DNA of 64,000 nucleotides from Prorocentrum cordatum (GCA_963575745.1 CAUYUJ010015282.1:1313651-1377650); one strand, 5' to 3'; positions 33,040-42,780 are shown, numbered from the stretch's first letter. Notes: a model not told the origin generated them from the letters alone. Numbers and translations are program-made.

Positions 33040-34080
33040 TCGCATGTTTCCGAAAACATATGAAAGACCGGTGGCTTTGCATCGTGCTGATTCAAACCTA
33101 AAATGCGCGCGCTCGTGCGAATACCCGGGGAGAGCCATACGTGTTCAACATGTTCGCCACGTGAGGCCATGCGAGCCTCTCGCGCGTGCATGTCGAATTC
33201 ATTCGAACTCCCTTGCGCGCGTGTTGGGGGGCACGATCCCCGTCGGCCGCGCGCGCATGTCGAAATCCTTACAGGACTCTGATCACCGACGCGTGGACAT
33301 CATCATCGTCATCGGCGTGACCAGCATCGGCACGTCATTGGCCTGGCCGTCGTCATCATCACCATCGCCACCTACACCGCTTCTATCATCATCGTGTCCG
33401 TCTTCGGCGACGTCATCATGATACCGGGCCGGCCCGGTCACCGACTCGCATTCAAGTGCCCGCGCGCCAGCGTGGCCTGCGAGACGTGCTGCGAAGCCCC
33501 CGCGGTCAACGCCAACGCGGCCGCGTCGGTCGCGCCAGACTGGTTGGCCGCTCTGCGCGCGAGCCTGTACACGCCAGCGCTGCCGCAACGATACGCCAGC
33601 CAACGCCAAACAGTTATCGCAATCGCCGCCGCATGGGCTTTGCAAACTAGGCTGCGGGTGGGTGGATGGGATGTTTGCGCGAACGTGGATTTGATAAGTC
33701 ACTAGTGAGCATTCGATACATCTCCTGTCCAAAAAACAATTCGGGTCTCCCTCCCCGGGACTCTGGGATTTTCCCTCCGCTAGGGATGTCGAGTTTACTT
33801 GCGATTCTGCCCAATCGATTTCTTCAAATTTGAATTCGTCTAGTGGAATCCAAAATGGGTTTGACCCCCTTTCATCCCTGGCAAACAAAGAAACAGGATG
33901 CGCGCACATTGGTTGATGAACAACTCATCAGTGGCCAAGACCCCTTTGCAACAATTCGAACGAAGTTCACACACGCGCGTCGTTTCGCGCGCATGCCGGA
34001 ATCTGTCAAACACTGGTGGGTTCCGCACGGATTGGTTCGTCGACTGTCAAATTTCTTATCTTAAGAAATCTGACAACGTG
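33040..34080 (+). repeat. Mosaic of dispersed repeats left of the retroelement
   Basis: Contains (i) segments with a GCGCGCGCATG(C/T)CGAAATC(C/T)TT word (33115, 33253, 33975) that recur at 42.83, 43.03 and 43.13 kb. It also contains (ii) a 33.22-33.70 kb block that reappears right of the retroelement at 41.80-42.32 kb, with shared words such as CCGACTCGCATTCAA and GCATGGGCTTTGCAAAC. No protein domain is recognised. Confidence 0.6.

Positions 34081-34122
<42 letters not shown>
34081..34122. repeat. (TA)n at left edge of retroelement
   Basis: About 20 TA dinucleotides directly abut the first base of the left repeat. A matching run abuts the right edge at 41707-41748. Confidence 0.95.
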
Positions 34123-34125
<3 letters not shown>

Positions 34126-34321
34126 ACATAACACCCTCGGGGTTGGGCGTATGTTTGATATGTAACATAACACCCTCGGGGTTGGGCGTATGTTTGGACC
34201 TCTTAGGCAAAGCGCCGTCGTCGAGCGAGCAGGTGATATAGTGTTCGCCCGACGGGCCTCGGGAGAACTCAGGGTGAGCACTCCTTCGTTCGATCGTTCC
34301 GTAGGTGTACGGCTCAAGCGG
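34121..34321 (+). repeat. Retroelement repeat A1 (with 39-bp duplication)
   Basis: A1 proper is 34160-34321. The preceding 34121-34159 is a 39-base tandem duplicate of its start (ATGTAACATAACACCCTCGG..). A1 matches A2 (41231-41394) up to GGCTCAAGCGG and ends in a stretch resembling the dinoflagellate spliced leader (34298-34318). As the left end it should hold the 5' end and probably the promoter; no TATA-like box was identified. Confidence 0.9.
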
Positions 34322-34432
34322 TTGCGCCGCAGGTCAGGTCCTGCGGTTTGGAGCTCGAGCGCTTCAGGCACTCTGACCGTGCACCTTTCCGCGCCCCCTG
34401 GGCCCGACCAGTGCTTGTCCGAGCGGCTGCTG

Positions 34433-35847
34433 ATGGCGGACGACCGCTCGACAGTGCTGACGCCGGGCGAGTGCTTCCGACATCCTGTCTTGCATGATGA
34501 CGGGTCCGACGCGGGCTCTGTTTTTGGCGTGGTGCGCAGAGTGATGTCGGACAACCCAGGGGGCACCGCCTACGAGGTGGAGTACTTTGCTGCTGGTGAC
34601 CAATATCTGTCATGGTGGCTTAATTCACGCATTGCGAAGCGAGAGAAGATGATCTTACGTGCGCCGTGGGCCAGTCTCGCGATGTCGCTACACGGCACCG
34701 CGGGCGGGGTGCCAGGTGCTCCACACCAGAGCGCCCCAGAGGCTCACGGCCGCTCAGGCAGCCGCGCGGCACATGGCAGTGCTCCAGCACGATGAGGATT
34801 GCCCCGAGCTGCCGGCTGATGTCGCTCAGGCCGCCTTAGATGAGGCTGAGGCCGCTGAGGAGGAAGAGGAGCCGCCGCCGAGTCGCGCCGCTATCGCTGG
34901 CCCGGCCAGGAAACGCCCCGCCGGCGTAGGCAAGGCTGGGGGCGACCTGGTGGAGCTCGACGGCGACGAGGAGGCCGACGAGGCGGACGCGGAGGCCTTT
35001 GCTGAGCTCGACAGGGAGCTCGCAGCGCTTTCAGGCAAGTCCGAAGGCGCGAAGGGCTCGGCGAGGGACGGCTACCTGGAGCGCCTCAATAAGTTGCGGG
35101 AGAAGCTCGCGACAGCGCGCGGCCCGGAGGCCGCTGCAGGCGGGGCCGCGACCGCCGCACCCAACAAGAGGGCCAAACTCGGCGAGGTGGTCCAGGCGAG
35201 GATGACTGGACAGGCGCCGAGCGCTGCCGCTGCTGGTCCAGCAGATGGCGGTCGTGCTCGCGGCTCAGGCGAGCGGGCAGTACTGAAGACGCTCGCCGAG
35301 TACCTGAGTCGGAAGGGCGACGACGACGACGGCCTGTTTGACAGTGATGATGATCGCGTCCCTGGCGGGCGCCCCGTGGCGGCCCGCCGCCTGGCGTACA
35401 AGAAGATAGCGGCGAAGCATCCAGGGCGCCTCTCGGAGAGGGAGATGGAGAACATGGCGCAGTTTCTGGACCATGATGATGCTGGAGGTGTGACCAAGCA
35501 TAGCCCCGCGGCGCTCAAGTTCTTGCTCCGGGTGCTGAAGCCTGCGCACCCCATTCGTGAGATTGGTGAGGGCCGGTACCGCGAGCTGCGGACGCTCGCG
35601 GAGAGTGCGGACCTCATAGTCTCGGGCAAGCCCAATCACGCCCTGGATTTCATCTTCTGCAGGATCAAGGCTATCCCAAAGACCACACGGGATGGCCATT
35701 CGAGGACGGCGAAGTGGTTCGAGCTCATCCCCCCCGACAATGGTTGATTGAGCCTCTCAGTTGAGGACGAGAAGCTCGTCACGGGCATCGAGGCCGCCGA
35801 GGTGCGCATTGCCCAGCTGCTCGGGCGCCTCGGGGGCCGCGGCTAGG
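34433..35847 (+). pseudogene. Retroelement ORF1, gag-like
   Basis: Starts at ATG 34433 (MADDRSTVLTPGECF). It reads in one frame to about 34660 (..YFAAGDQYLSWWLNSR..) and then in a second frame through HTRAPQRLTAAQAAARHMAV to a TGA at 35745. Continuing past the TGA gives another 33 codons (LSVEDEKLVTGIEAAEVRIA..) to TAG 35847. The middle (about 34830-35330) is Ala/Glu/Asp-rich and low-complexity; the 3' third is a better-conserved folded part (KKIAAKHPGRLSEREMENMA). No zinc knuckle is seen. Assignment as gag rests on its position before RT. Confidence 0.6.
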
Positions 35848-35873
35848 GGTCTGGCCGGGGCGGCGGCGAGAGC

Positions 35874-38200
35874 TTGGCCGACTGCCCTGCAGGCCCGAGC
35901 CGTGGTGGAAGCCCGGACAGCAGAGCGTTGCCGATCACCAACATCGGCACTGCCGCGGACGCCGCAGAGTTGCGCAGCCGCTTGGGAGTGCAGCCGCCCA
36001 GGGGTCGTGCCCCTGCCCTGGAGGCGGGCCGCGCCGCTCCCCCGTCGGGGGGCGGCCTGCCCGCGCTGACAGACCGCCTGGGCCCCCGGGCGGTGGACGG
36101 GAAGCCCCTGTCAGCGTGGGCGGCGGCGCGCGCGAAGACTCCGCGTGCCGAGGGGGAGTCCAGGCGGCAGTTGAAGAAGAGGATCGCGTCGCAGTTCTTC
36201 AAGCGCCGGGTGTCGGCCAAGAAAGCGGCGAAGCCGAGCGAGCCGCAGAGGCGGGTCGCGCTGGAGTATTGAACGCGATGAGCGGCGCGGCTATCGGCAG
36301 CGAGGTGGCCGCGCTGACGCTGGGCCAGTGGAAGGCGGACATCGCCTCGCGCATGTGCCGCAGCGGCCCAAGCCGAATGACAATGCTGGAGATCGGCCTC
36401 GGGATCCTCGCCAGTGTTAGGAGAATAACAAATTGCATTGGAGATTTCGCTAGAAGGTCCCCCGTGGGCGTCGCGCCACAATCGCCGGAGGCTGGTGTCG
36501 GGCGCGATGTGCTGCCCCTGCCAGTAAGGGAGCCGGCAACCTTTATCGCCTGGGAACGTGATCTGAAGAGTAGAGGAATGTTGGACGGTGAGGGATCCCC
36601 CGTGGATGTTACGAAGTGGCCAGCTGCTCTCAAGAAGGAGGCCCAAGCCATGGCGGTCGAGGTGTAGACCTTCCTGAGCGCGCTGGGCCTGAACTACCTT
36701 TACCTTGGCCACCTGAGCAAGGGCCGCTGGGAAGCAGCCGGGCGCCTTTCTGAGGTGCAGGCCGCCAGCCTACGTGTGATCGGTGAGACGGTCGAGTGGC
36801 GCGTGGGCGACGCGTTGGCGGCGGTGGACATCCCGTTCTGGCCTCAGGAAATGAAGAAGACGAAGTCGAGCTACGACCTGGAGGAGGACTGTCGGGCGCT
36901 CCCTCTGAAGTTCGGCGAGCTTGAGCCCGGCCTTCCCAAAGCCGAAGATATCGGCCGCTTGGACGTGCTGGACTATGTGGGGGAGGTGCTCACCAAACCC
37001 GAGATGTCGCTCTTGCCGGAGGCCGAGTGGCCCGAGTCGCCCCCGAAGGCAAAGGTCAACGTCGAGAAGCTGGAGGACTGGTGGGCCATCGCTGCCAAGC
37101 TGGTGGAGCGTGGATTGCTGGCCCCTATACCAGCTGAGCGCATCTTTGTGGCCCGCGGCCGTCGCGTCACGAACGGTTTGTTTGCTGCGACGAAGTCGGG
37201 GTCCCCAGCTGAGGGAGAGGCCAGGGTGACGCGATTGATTTTCAACGTGGTCCCGACCAATACGTACCTTCGACCGTTGGCGGGGGGCTCAGTGACTCTG
37301 GTACCCTCGCCGGCGTGGGTAAGCATCTCCCTTGGCCCCGAGGAGGTGCTGCTCTGGAGTGGGGACGACCAGAAGGGAGCTTTCTTCATGTACCGCACCC
37401 CTGCGCCGTGGCTGGGCTACATGGCGATTTGCACCCCAATCCCCGGCCATGTTCTTGGCGTGAAGGCCAAGGAGGTGTGGCTGGCCATGACGGCGCTGCC
37501 CATGGGCTGGGTGTACAGCGCCCCCATTTTCCAGAGCGTCCACCGGCGGGTTGCGCTTCTGGGTCGCCCTGCTGGCGCCGCCCTCCCAGCTGACCTGGAG
37601 TGGCGGCGCGACCGTCCTATCCCCGCCGCTGCAGCTGCTCCCCTGTCTCATGAGGGCCCTCGCGAGTGGTGGAGTGTGCACATCGACGACTTCGATAACT
37701 GCGAGACGGCTGGATGCAAGGAGGCGCTCGCGAAGGTGGGCGCTCCTGGCCGCCTGCAGGCCCAGATGAGGGAGAGCTACCAGCGGAATGCAATCCCCAT
37801 CAGCGTGGACAAAGCCAACCAGAGGCAGCTCTTGGTCACGCGGATGGGTGTAGAGGTGGACGGGATCTCAGGCAGGGCCGCCAACAATCGGATAAAGAAC
37901 GCGCAGCTGTACAGCCTTATCATGTGGTTCCCGACGAGAGAGAACCCCCTCGGGAACCAGCTCCTGATTCTCATGGGACGCTGGGTGAGGGCGCTAGAGT
38001 TTCGACGTCCTCTCTTCGGGGTGTTCAACTCGGTGTGGGAGCAGATTGGCTCGGGCCGTGCTGTGTTGACCAGAGCCAGCCTGGACGAGCTGATGCACAG
38101 CTGCCCGCTGATGCCCCTCGCCTCCACCAACCTGAGGGCCGCTACCGCGGGCATCGTCTCGTGCTCTGACGCCAGCGAAGACGGTGCAGATATGTGCACG
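35874..38200 (+). pseudogene. Retroelement reverse transcriptase (DIRS-like)
   Basis: Begins at ATG 35874 in one frame (basic N-terminal extension) and shifts frame between 36230 and 36272. It then runs to 38200, broken only by TAG at 36665-36667; the codons after that stop continue the same protein. RT boxes: RLIFNVVPTN (about 37230), motif A SGDDQKGAF (37362-37387), motif B LPMGWVYSAP (37495-37525) and motif C HIDDFDN (37679-37700) with both aspartates kept. The core is therefore catalytically plausible apart from the upstream stop and shift. A segment (GAAPFRR-type linker then ALEFRRPLFGVFNSVW) leads into the RNase H start CSDASEDG at 38162-38185. Confidence 0.88.
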
Positions 38201-39902
38201 GCCGTGGGGCGCAGAGGGGGCCGCGAAGTTCCTGGCATCTCTCGGGGGCCCTGAGACCTGGGGCCATCGCATTGCCAGCTACACCGGCTCGTGCACGATC
38301 GAGCCGACCAGGATCGCCCCAGGGGCTCCGCCGCGCGTCCTGTTGGTGAGCGTGTTTGACGGCATCGGCGGTGCTGCTGTGTCGCTGGTGCGCGCTGGTG
38401 CAGCGAGGTCGATAAAGGGGCTCGCCGGGTGCTGAGATCGCGCTGGCCTGGCCTGATCGAGCTGGGCCCAGTCGAGGAAATTCACGACCGACAGCTTGAG
38501 GCTCTGGCCATGTTCCAGGATCGGATTGTTGCCGTGGTCGTTGCGGGAGGCAGCCCTTGCCAGGACGCGAGCGGTGTGAACGCCGACCGGCAGGGCGCGC
38601 ATGGCGCTCGGAGCGGCCTGTTCAAGCGCATACCCAAGGTGGTGAGCGCACTTGCTCTCGTCATGAAGGTGCCTGTCCATTGGCTTGTGGGAAATGTGCT
38701 CTCGATGAGCGCAGAATCCCTCCAGGAGTTCTCCCGCATCCTCCAGACTAGGCCCATCAGCGTGTGCAACTCCCTCTTTACCGAGAGTAGAAGGCCACGA
38801 TTGTACTGGTTGTCTTGGAGAGAGGCGGCCCTCAAGCTCCCCGGGGCGCACGTGGAGCCCAAGGCCAACTACGACCTCATCAGGGCGCTCCAGGTCCCGA
38901 AGGCTCCTGCAAGCTCTTGGGTTGCCTCAGGGTGCTCCAGGGCTTCGGACAAGGGCCCAGTCTGCACGTTTCTCCAGCGGCGGAAGAAGACTGCCCCGCA
39001 CAAGCCTGCAGGTTTATCGGCAGCAAGCCCAGAGGCCATCCAGAGGTGGACCCAGGACCTGCACGCGTACCCTCCGTACCAGTACGAGCTAGTTCACATG
39101 ATTCGGGACTCCAAGGGGGACTTGAGGCCTTTGTGTGCCACGGAGAAGGAGTGCTCATGGGATTCCCTCGCCACTACTCGTCGTCCGTAGCCAGCTCGGG
39201 CTCCAGCCGTGGCAGCGTTGAGAACGATCGCTGCAGCCTCTTGGGGAACGCGTTCGCCTGCTGCGTCGTTAGCTGGCTGTTCCTCGGTCTGAAGTGCCAG
39301 TTGGGCGGGCCCGTCAGGGCGACCGACCTCGAGGGGGTCACGAGCGATTTGGAGGTAAAGGACTTACTCGACGAGTCGGTGGAGTTCTCGAAGGACCCCA
39401 TCAAGGAAACCTCCATCGGCCGCAAGCTGGTCGAGATTTTCTGGACGATTGCCGAGAAGTCGGGGAGTGACATCCGCCTCGACCTCGGCGCGCCTTTCCG
39501 CCCCAAGGCGTGGCCGCGATCCTCGATTGACCCGGCGCTGTGGCGCTGGCGGTCGACGCTGTCCTTCCCGTGGCCGAAGTCGTCGAGGGAGCTGCATATC
39601 AACGCGCTCGAGTTGAAGGCGGTGAACGCTTCCTTGCGGCACAGGACTCGCACTACCTCGTTCAGGAGCGCGAAGGTTCTGCACCTTGTCGATTCCCAAG
39701 TTGTGGCCTCGATGCTGACCCGCGACCGCACGTCATCGGGGAAGCTTCGGGGACTCGCTCGACAGTGCGCTGCTATACTGCTATACTCGTCAGCTCAGAC
39801 TTGTACGTGGGCGTTGGGTATATCAATGCCAAGCTCAACCCAAGTGATCGGCCGTCCAGAGAGTTCTTGATTAAGAAATGGCGCCGAAAAGGGTCCAAGT
39901 GA
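38162..39902 (+). pseudogene. Retroelement RNase H, split by the methyltransferase
   Basis: The first RNase H aspartate lies in CSDASEDG (38162-38185). The rest resumes about 1.2 kb later: ALWRWRSTLSFPWPKSSREL, then HINALELKAV with the metal-binding Glu (about 39597-39626), KVLHLVDSQVVASML with the second Asp (about 39679-39720), and GYINAKLNPSDRPSR with the last Asp (about 39815-39862). Between the first and second blocks lies the complete cytosine methyltransferase. An 8-base tandem duplication (TGCTATAC twice, near 39772-39787) throws the last block out of frame. The ORF ends TGA 39902, overlapping the recombinase start by 25 bases. Confidence 0.8.
38310..39300 (+). pseudogene. Cytosine-C5 DNA methyltransferase domain in retroelement
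   Basis: Conserved blocks appear in the right order: motif I VSVFDGIGGAA (38349-38380, AdoMet binding); motif IV GGSPCQDAS (38546-38572) with the catalytic Cys codon at 38558; motif VI where the usual ENV reads GNV (Gly codon 38690-38692); motif VIII SRRPRLYWLSW (about 38785-38817); and a C-terminal LMGFPRHY (39154-39177) plus LLGNAF (39239-39256), motifs IX/X. The protein changes frame near 38415 and again near 39150. A target-recognition region lies between motif VIII and the GFP block. Active relatives would methylate carbon 5 of cytosine in DNA. In this copy the frameshifts and loss of the motif VI Glu predict no activity. Confidence 0.88.
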
Positions 39903-40862
39903 CAGCTCGCGGCGGCAGGCGTCGCAGCTGGTTGCATGTGCGTTCTCAAGTCAGTAAGCGAGGCGCGCGGTTGCGCGACCTACAGGTCACTAAAGCCACG
40001 CGTGATCGGCATGTTCGATGTGCCGGTCGCCTCTTTGTGTGGTGGAAGGCGCACAGTGTGAAGCTGTCCTCGCTCAACGACGTGGACAAAAACCTCAGCT
40101 TGTACATAGAAGCGTGTTGGGCAGAGCTGGAGCCGCTGTACCTGGTGGTCAATGCGACAGCGGCTTTGCAGTGGATGATGCCCTCCTTGAAGGGCAACCT
40201 GCAGCAGAGTTGGAGCCTGGTGCGAGCGTGGGAGAGGCAGTGCACGCCTTGTCGGGCGACGCCGTTCACGGCCGACATGGTCCTAGGCTTGGCAGCTGCA
40301 GCGTGGGGCCTCGGCTGGGAAGGTCTGGCGACCGCGATGCTCGTCGGTTTCGACATTTTCATGCGCACAGGCGAGCTGCTGGCTCTCAGACGGCGGCGCA
40401 TCCTTGTCAAAGGTGAGCGGGCAGTTATTCACATCGAGGCCTCAAAGGTGGGACTGCGAACTGGCTTTTCAGAAGTGGTTTCTCTCAAAGACGGAGTGTC
40501 TCGAAAGATCCTACCCTAAATACAGATGCATGCAGCTGGGGTCGGAAGATCTGCTGCGTGGAGCGACGGCGCCTGAAGTTCGAAAGCAGTTGTCCTGGTT
40601 GCTTCAGATGTTCGACCTTCAGGACCGAGGGTTCACAATGTACAGCCTCCGCAGAGGAGGTGCGACCGCCCACTTCACCCGCCATAGAAATATGGAGTAT
40701 GCTCTTCAACAGGGCCGGTGGGACGGCGCGAAAGTAGCCAGAATGTACTTGTCTCAGGCAGTTGCTGATACCGTCGCTCTCACCCTTCTGCCTAGCACCA
40801 AGGATAGAATTCGAGCTGCCGCTCTCCGCTGGAAATATATTTTAAGACAGCTGAGGTTGTAA
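39878..40862 (+). pseudogene. Retroelement tyrosine recombinase, one frameshift
   Basis: Starts at ATG 39878. The N-terminal DNA-binding half and box I (FDIFMRTGELLALRR, catalytic Arg near 40361-40395) are in the first frame, which stops at 40519. The C-terminal half is in the next frame: MYSLRRGGATAHF (40641-40680), ALQQGRW and the nucleophile Tyr in ARMYLSQAV (TAC 40746-40748), stopping at TAA 40860-40862. The box II His of the HxxR motif is Tyr here (YSLR), as in several recombinase families. The enzyme would integrate a circular DNA copy. The frameshift lies between 40404 and 40519, most likely just before the 40517 TAA. Confidence 0.88.
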
Positions 40863-40951
40863 GACTTGAATTGTAAATTCGATCCAGTGGTACCTTACCC
40901 GATGGCATCAGTTTAAAATAGGTCGGCAGAGCCACAATAGGGGGACGTGGA

Positions 40952-41226
40952 AGGCTCTCGAGGGGTGGCCCCGGGGGTTTAACACGTTAAACTGTGTTTC
41001 TTGGTGTTTGCGGGGCCAATTGTACTCGGCGGGCTGCCTTACCCTGTAGGGGTCAGTGCGGCCGGCGAGCCAAGCTCGCTGGCTAGCTCGCTGACCTGCT
41101 GGAGGGTGCTGGTGCTCGCCGTGCATGGGCCCCTGCCAGGTCCCGGCGGCCGTTTCTCCTCGAGTGTGCTTGAGCCTCGTGCACTTTGAACCTGTGGCGG
41201 CGCGACGCCCAAAAAGAGGAAGCCCC
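40952..41226 (+). repeat. Retroelement repeat B1
   Basis: 275 bases from AGGCTCTCGAGGGGTGGCC to GAGGAAGCCCC, repeated nearly identically at 41432-41707 (B2). B1 directly precedes A2; only a few bases (AAAC) separate them. Open frames inside it are duplicated at B2 and are not genes. Confidence 0.93.
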
Positions 41227-41230
41227 AAAC

Positions 41231-41394
41231 ATGTAACGTAACACCCTCGGGGTTGGGCGTATGTTTGGACCTCTTAGGCAAAGCGCCGCCGTCGAGCGAG
41301 CAGGTGATATATAGTGTTCGCCCGACGGGCCTCGGGAGAGCTCAGGGTGAACACTCCTTCGCTCGATCGTTCCGTAGGTGTACGGCTCAAGCGG
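41231..41394 (+). repeat. Retroelement repeat A2
   Basis: Internal copy of the left end A1, from ATGTAACGTAACACCCTCGG to GGCTCAAGCGG, 164 bases. It lies between B1 and B2, as the split-direct-repeat layout requires. It also carries the spliced-leader-like stretch (41371-41391). 41395-41431 is short linker sequence with AGGTCAGG, a word also found just after A1. Confidence 0.93.
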
Positions 41395-41431
41395 CCCTCC
41401 GTCCATCCCCAATTCTGCCACCTTTTAGGTC

Positions 41432-41705
41432 AGGCTCTCGAGGGGTGGCCCCGGGGGGTTTAACACGTTAAACTGTGTTTCTTGGTGTTTGCGGGGCCAA
41501 TTGTACTCGGCGGGCTGCCTTACCCTCTAGGGGTCAGTGCGGCCGGCGAGCCAAGCTCGCTGGCTAGCTCGCTGACCTGCTGGAGGGTGCTGGTGCTCGC
41601 CGTGTATGGGCCCCTGCCAGGTCCCAGTGGCCGTTTCTCCTCGAGTGTGCTTGAGCCTCGTGCACTTTGAACCTGTGGCGGCGCGACGCCCAAAAAGAGG
41701 AAGCC

Positions 41706-41707
<2 letters not shown>
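41432..41707 (+). repeat. Retroelement repeat B2 (right end)
   Basis: Second copy of B1, ending GAGGAAGCCCC directly against (TA)n. It defines the right boundary of the element. Confidence 0.93.

Positions 41708-41748
<41 letters not shown>
41707..41748. repeat. (TA)n at right edge of retroelement
   Basis: About 20 TA units immediately after B2, mirroring 34081-34122. Either the element entered a (TA)n locus or TA expansion is linked to its ends. A third, empty (TA)n run of similar length lies at about 49955-50000. Confidence 0.95.
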
Positions 41749-41749
<1 letters not shown>

Positions 41750-41752
<3 letters not shown>

Positions 41753-42330
41753 CTGCTCGCGTTCACGCGAATTCTCAAGAGAACAGTCACGCGCCCGTGC
41801 GCACGTGCCGGGGGGGGCACGATCCTTGTAAACTAAACATATCCACATGCGGGCCCTCGCGCCGGTCGGCTGTGCGGGCATGTCGAAATCTTTGCCATCG
41901 CCGTCGAAGCTATCATCAGCATCGTCGTCATCGCCGTCGAAATCATCATCATCATCATCAGCATCAGCATCAGCACCATCATCATCATCGTCATCGCTAC
42001 CACCATCGCTACTACCTCCATCGTGCGTACGTCCGTCGACGTTGCCATGGTGCCGCGCCCCCCCGAATCACCGACTCGCATTCAAATGCCCGCGCGCCAG
42101 CGCGGCCTGCGAGAGACGCCGAGGAACTCCCATTGGTCTACGCCACCGCGGCCGCGTCGGTTTCACCAGGCTGTCTGGCAGTTCTGCGTGCGAGCCTGTG
42201 CGCGCCAGCGCTGCCGCAGCGAAGCGCCTACCAACGCCAAGCTGTCATCGCAATCGCTGCCGCATGGGCTTTGCAAACCAACTTGCGGGTGTGTGGGTGG
42301 GGTGATCGCGCGGCGGGTTTGACATCGCAT
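41750..42330 (+). repeat. Dispersed repeat block, right-hand copy
   Basis: Diverged copy of 33.22-33.70 kb: GGGGGGCACGATCC, ATGTCGAAATC, a (ATC)n run, CCGACTCGCATTCAA, then GCATGGGCTTTGCAAAC and GCGGGTGTGTGGGTGG. A fragment of the same end recurs at 44.02-44.05 kb. No protein domain recognised. 42340-42410 carries GCACCACGCAGATTG-type units. Confidence 0.65.
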
Positions 42331-42409
42331 CGCGAACAAACATCAGCTGCACCACGCAGATTGAAACAGTAAATTGCGCCACGTAGATTGTACCACGCTG
42401 ATTCTCTTT

Positions 42410-42780
42410 CTAAAAAGAGAATAGACTCTACCCCCCCCCCCGCGTTATCCGCCCCCCTCTTGGGTATGTAAATCATTTATGATTATGACCACATGTCCAT
42501 CTTAGATATGATTTTACACTTTCCCAGGGGGGCCGGGATCGCTACCCTTGAGATTCCTTCGTAAAAAAAAAAACTCCGGATTCCATAATAACGTAGGGGG
42601 GGTCACATTTGGGGGGGATCTGATTTGAGCTGTCTTGGAGGGTTCGGGGGGGTCTGGGCAAAGGGCCGCCCTTTCATGGATGGTCTGGGGGGGTCTAAAA
42701 CTTGTGGTCTGGGAGGATTGTGACCCCTCCCTTTTATTACGAAATCTGGAGTACGCGGGGACATTTGTTGTTCTAACATA
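42410..42780. other. Spacer
   Basis: G- and C-homopolymer-rich sequence (GGGGGG, CCCCCC, AAAAAA runs) with no gene or repeat family recognised. Confidence 0.4.

Larger units (their letters stand above)
34121..41707 (+). mobile_element. Tyrosine-recombinase retrotransposon (DIRS order, PAT/Ngaro-like repeats) with cytosine methyltransferase
   Basis: A single element with the layout A1 - gag - RT - RNase H/C5-methyltransferase - tyrosine recombinase - B1 - A2 - B2. The split direct repeats are the hallmark of PAT/Ngaro-type members of the order that copies through RNA and integrates by a tyrosine recombinase instead of a DDE integrase. No target-site duplication is expected, and none is needed since (TA)n flanks both sides. 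By eye A1 and A2 differ at five bases plus a 2-base indel over about 163; B1 and B2 at four bases plus one indel over about 275. The coding part has about seven frame changes and two in-frame stops, so this copy is not autonomous. Retroelement-borne C5 methyltransferases have been reported in dinoflagellates, so the combination has precedent. Confidence 0.9.

Noticed and set aside
34121-41707. LTR retrotransposon (gypsy/copia type)
   Set aside because: No long terminal repeats spanning both ends, no DDE integrase or aspartic protease seen; a tyrosine recombinase and split direct repeats are present instead.
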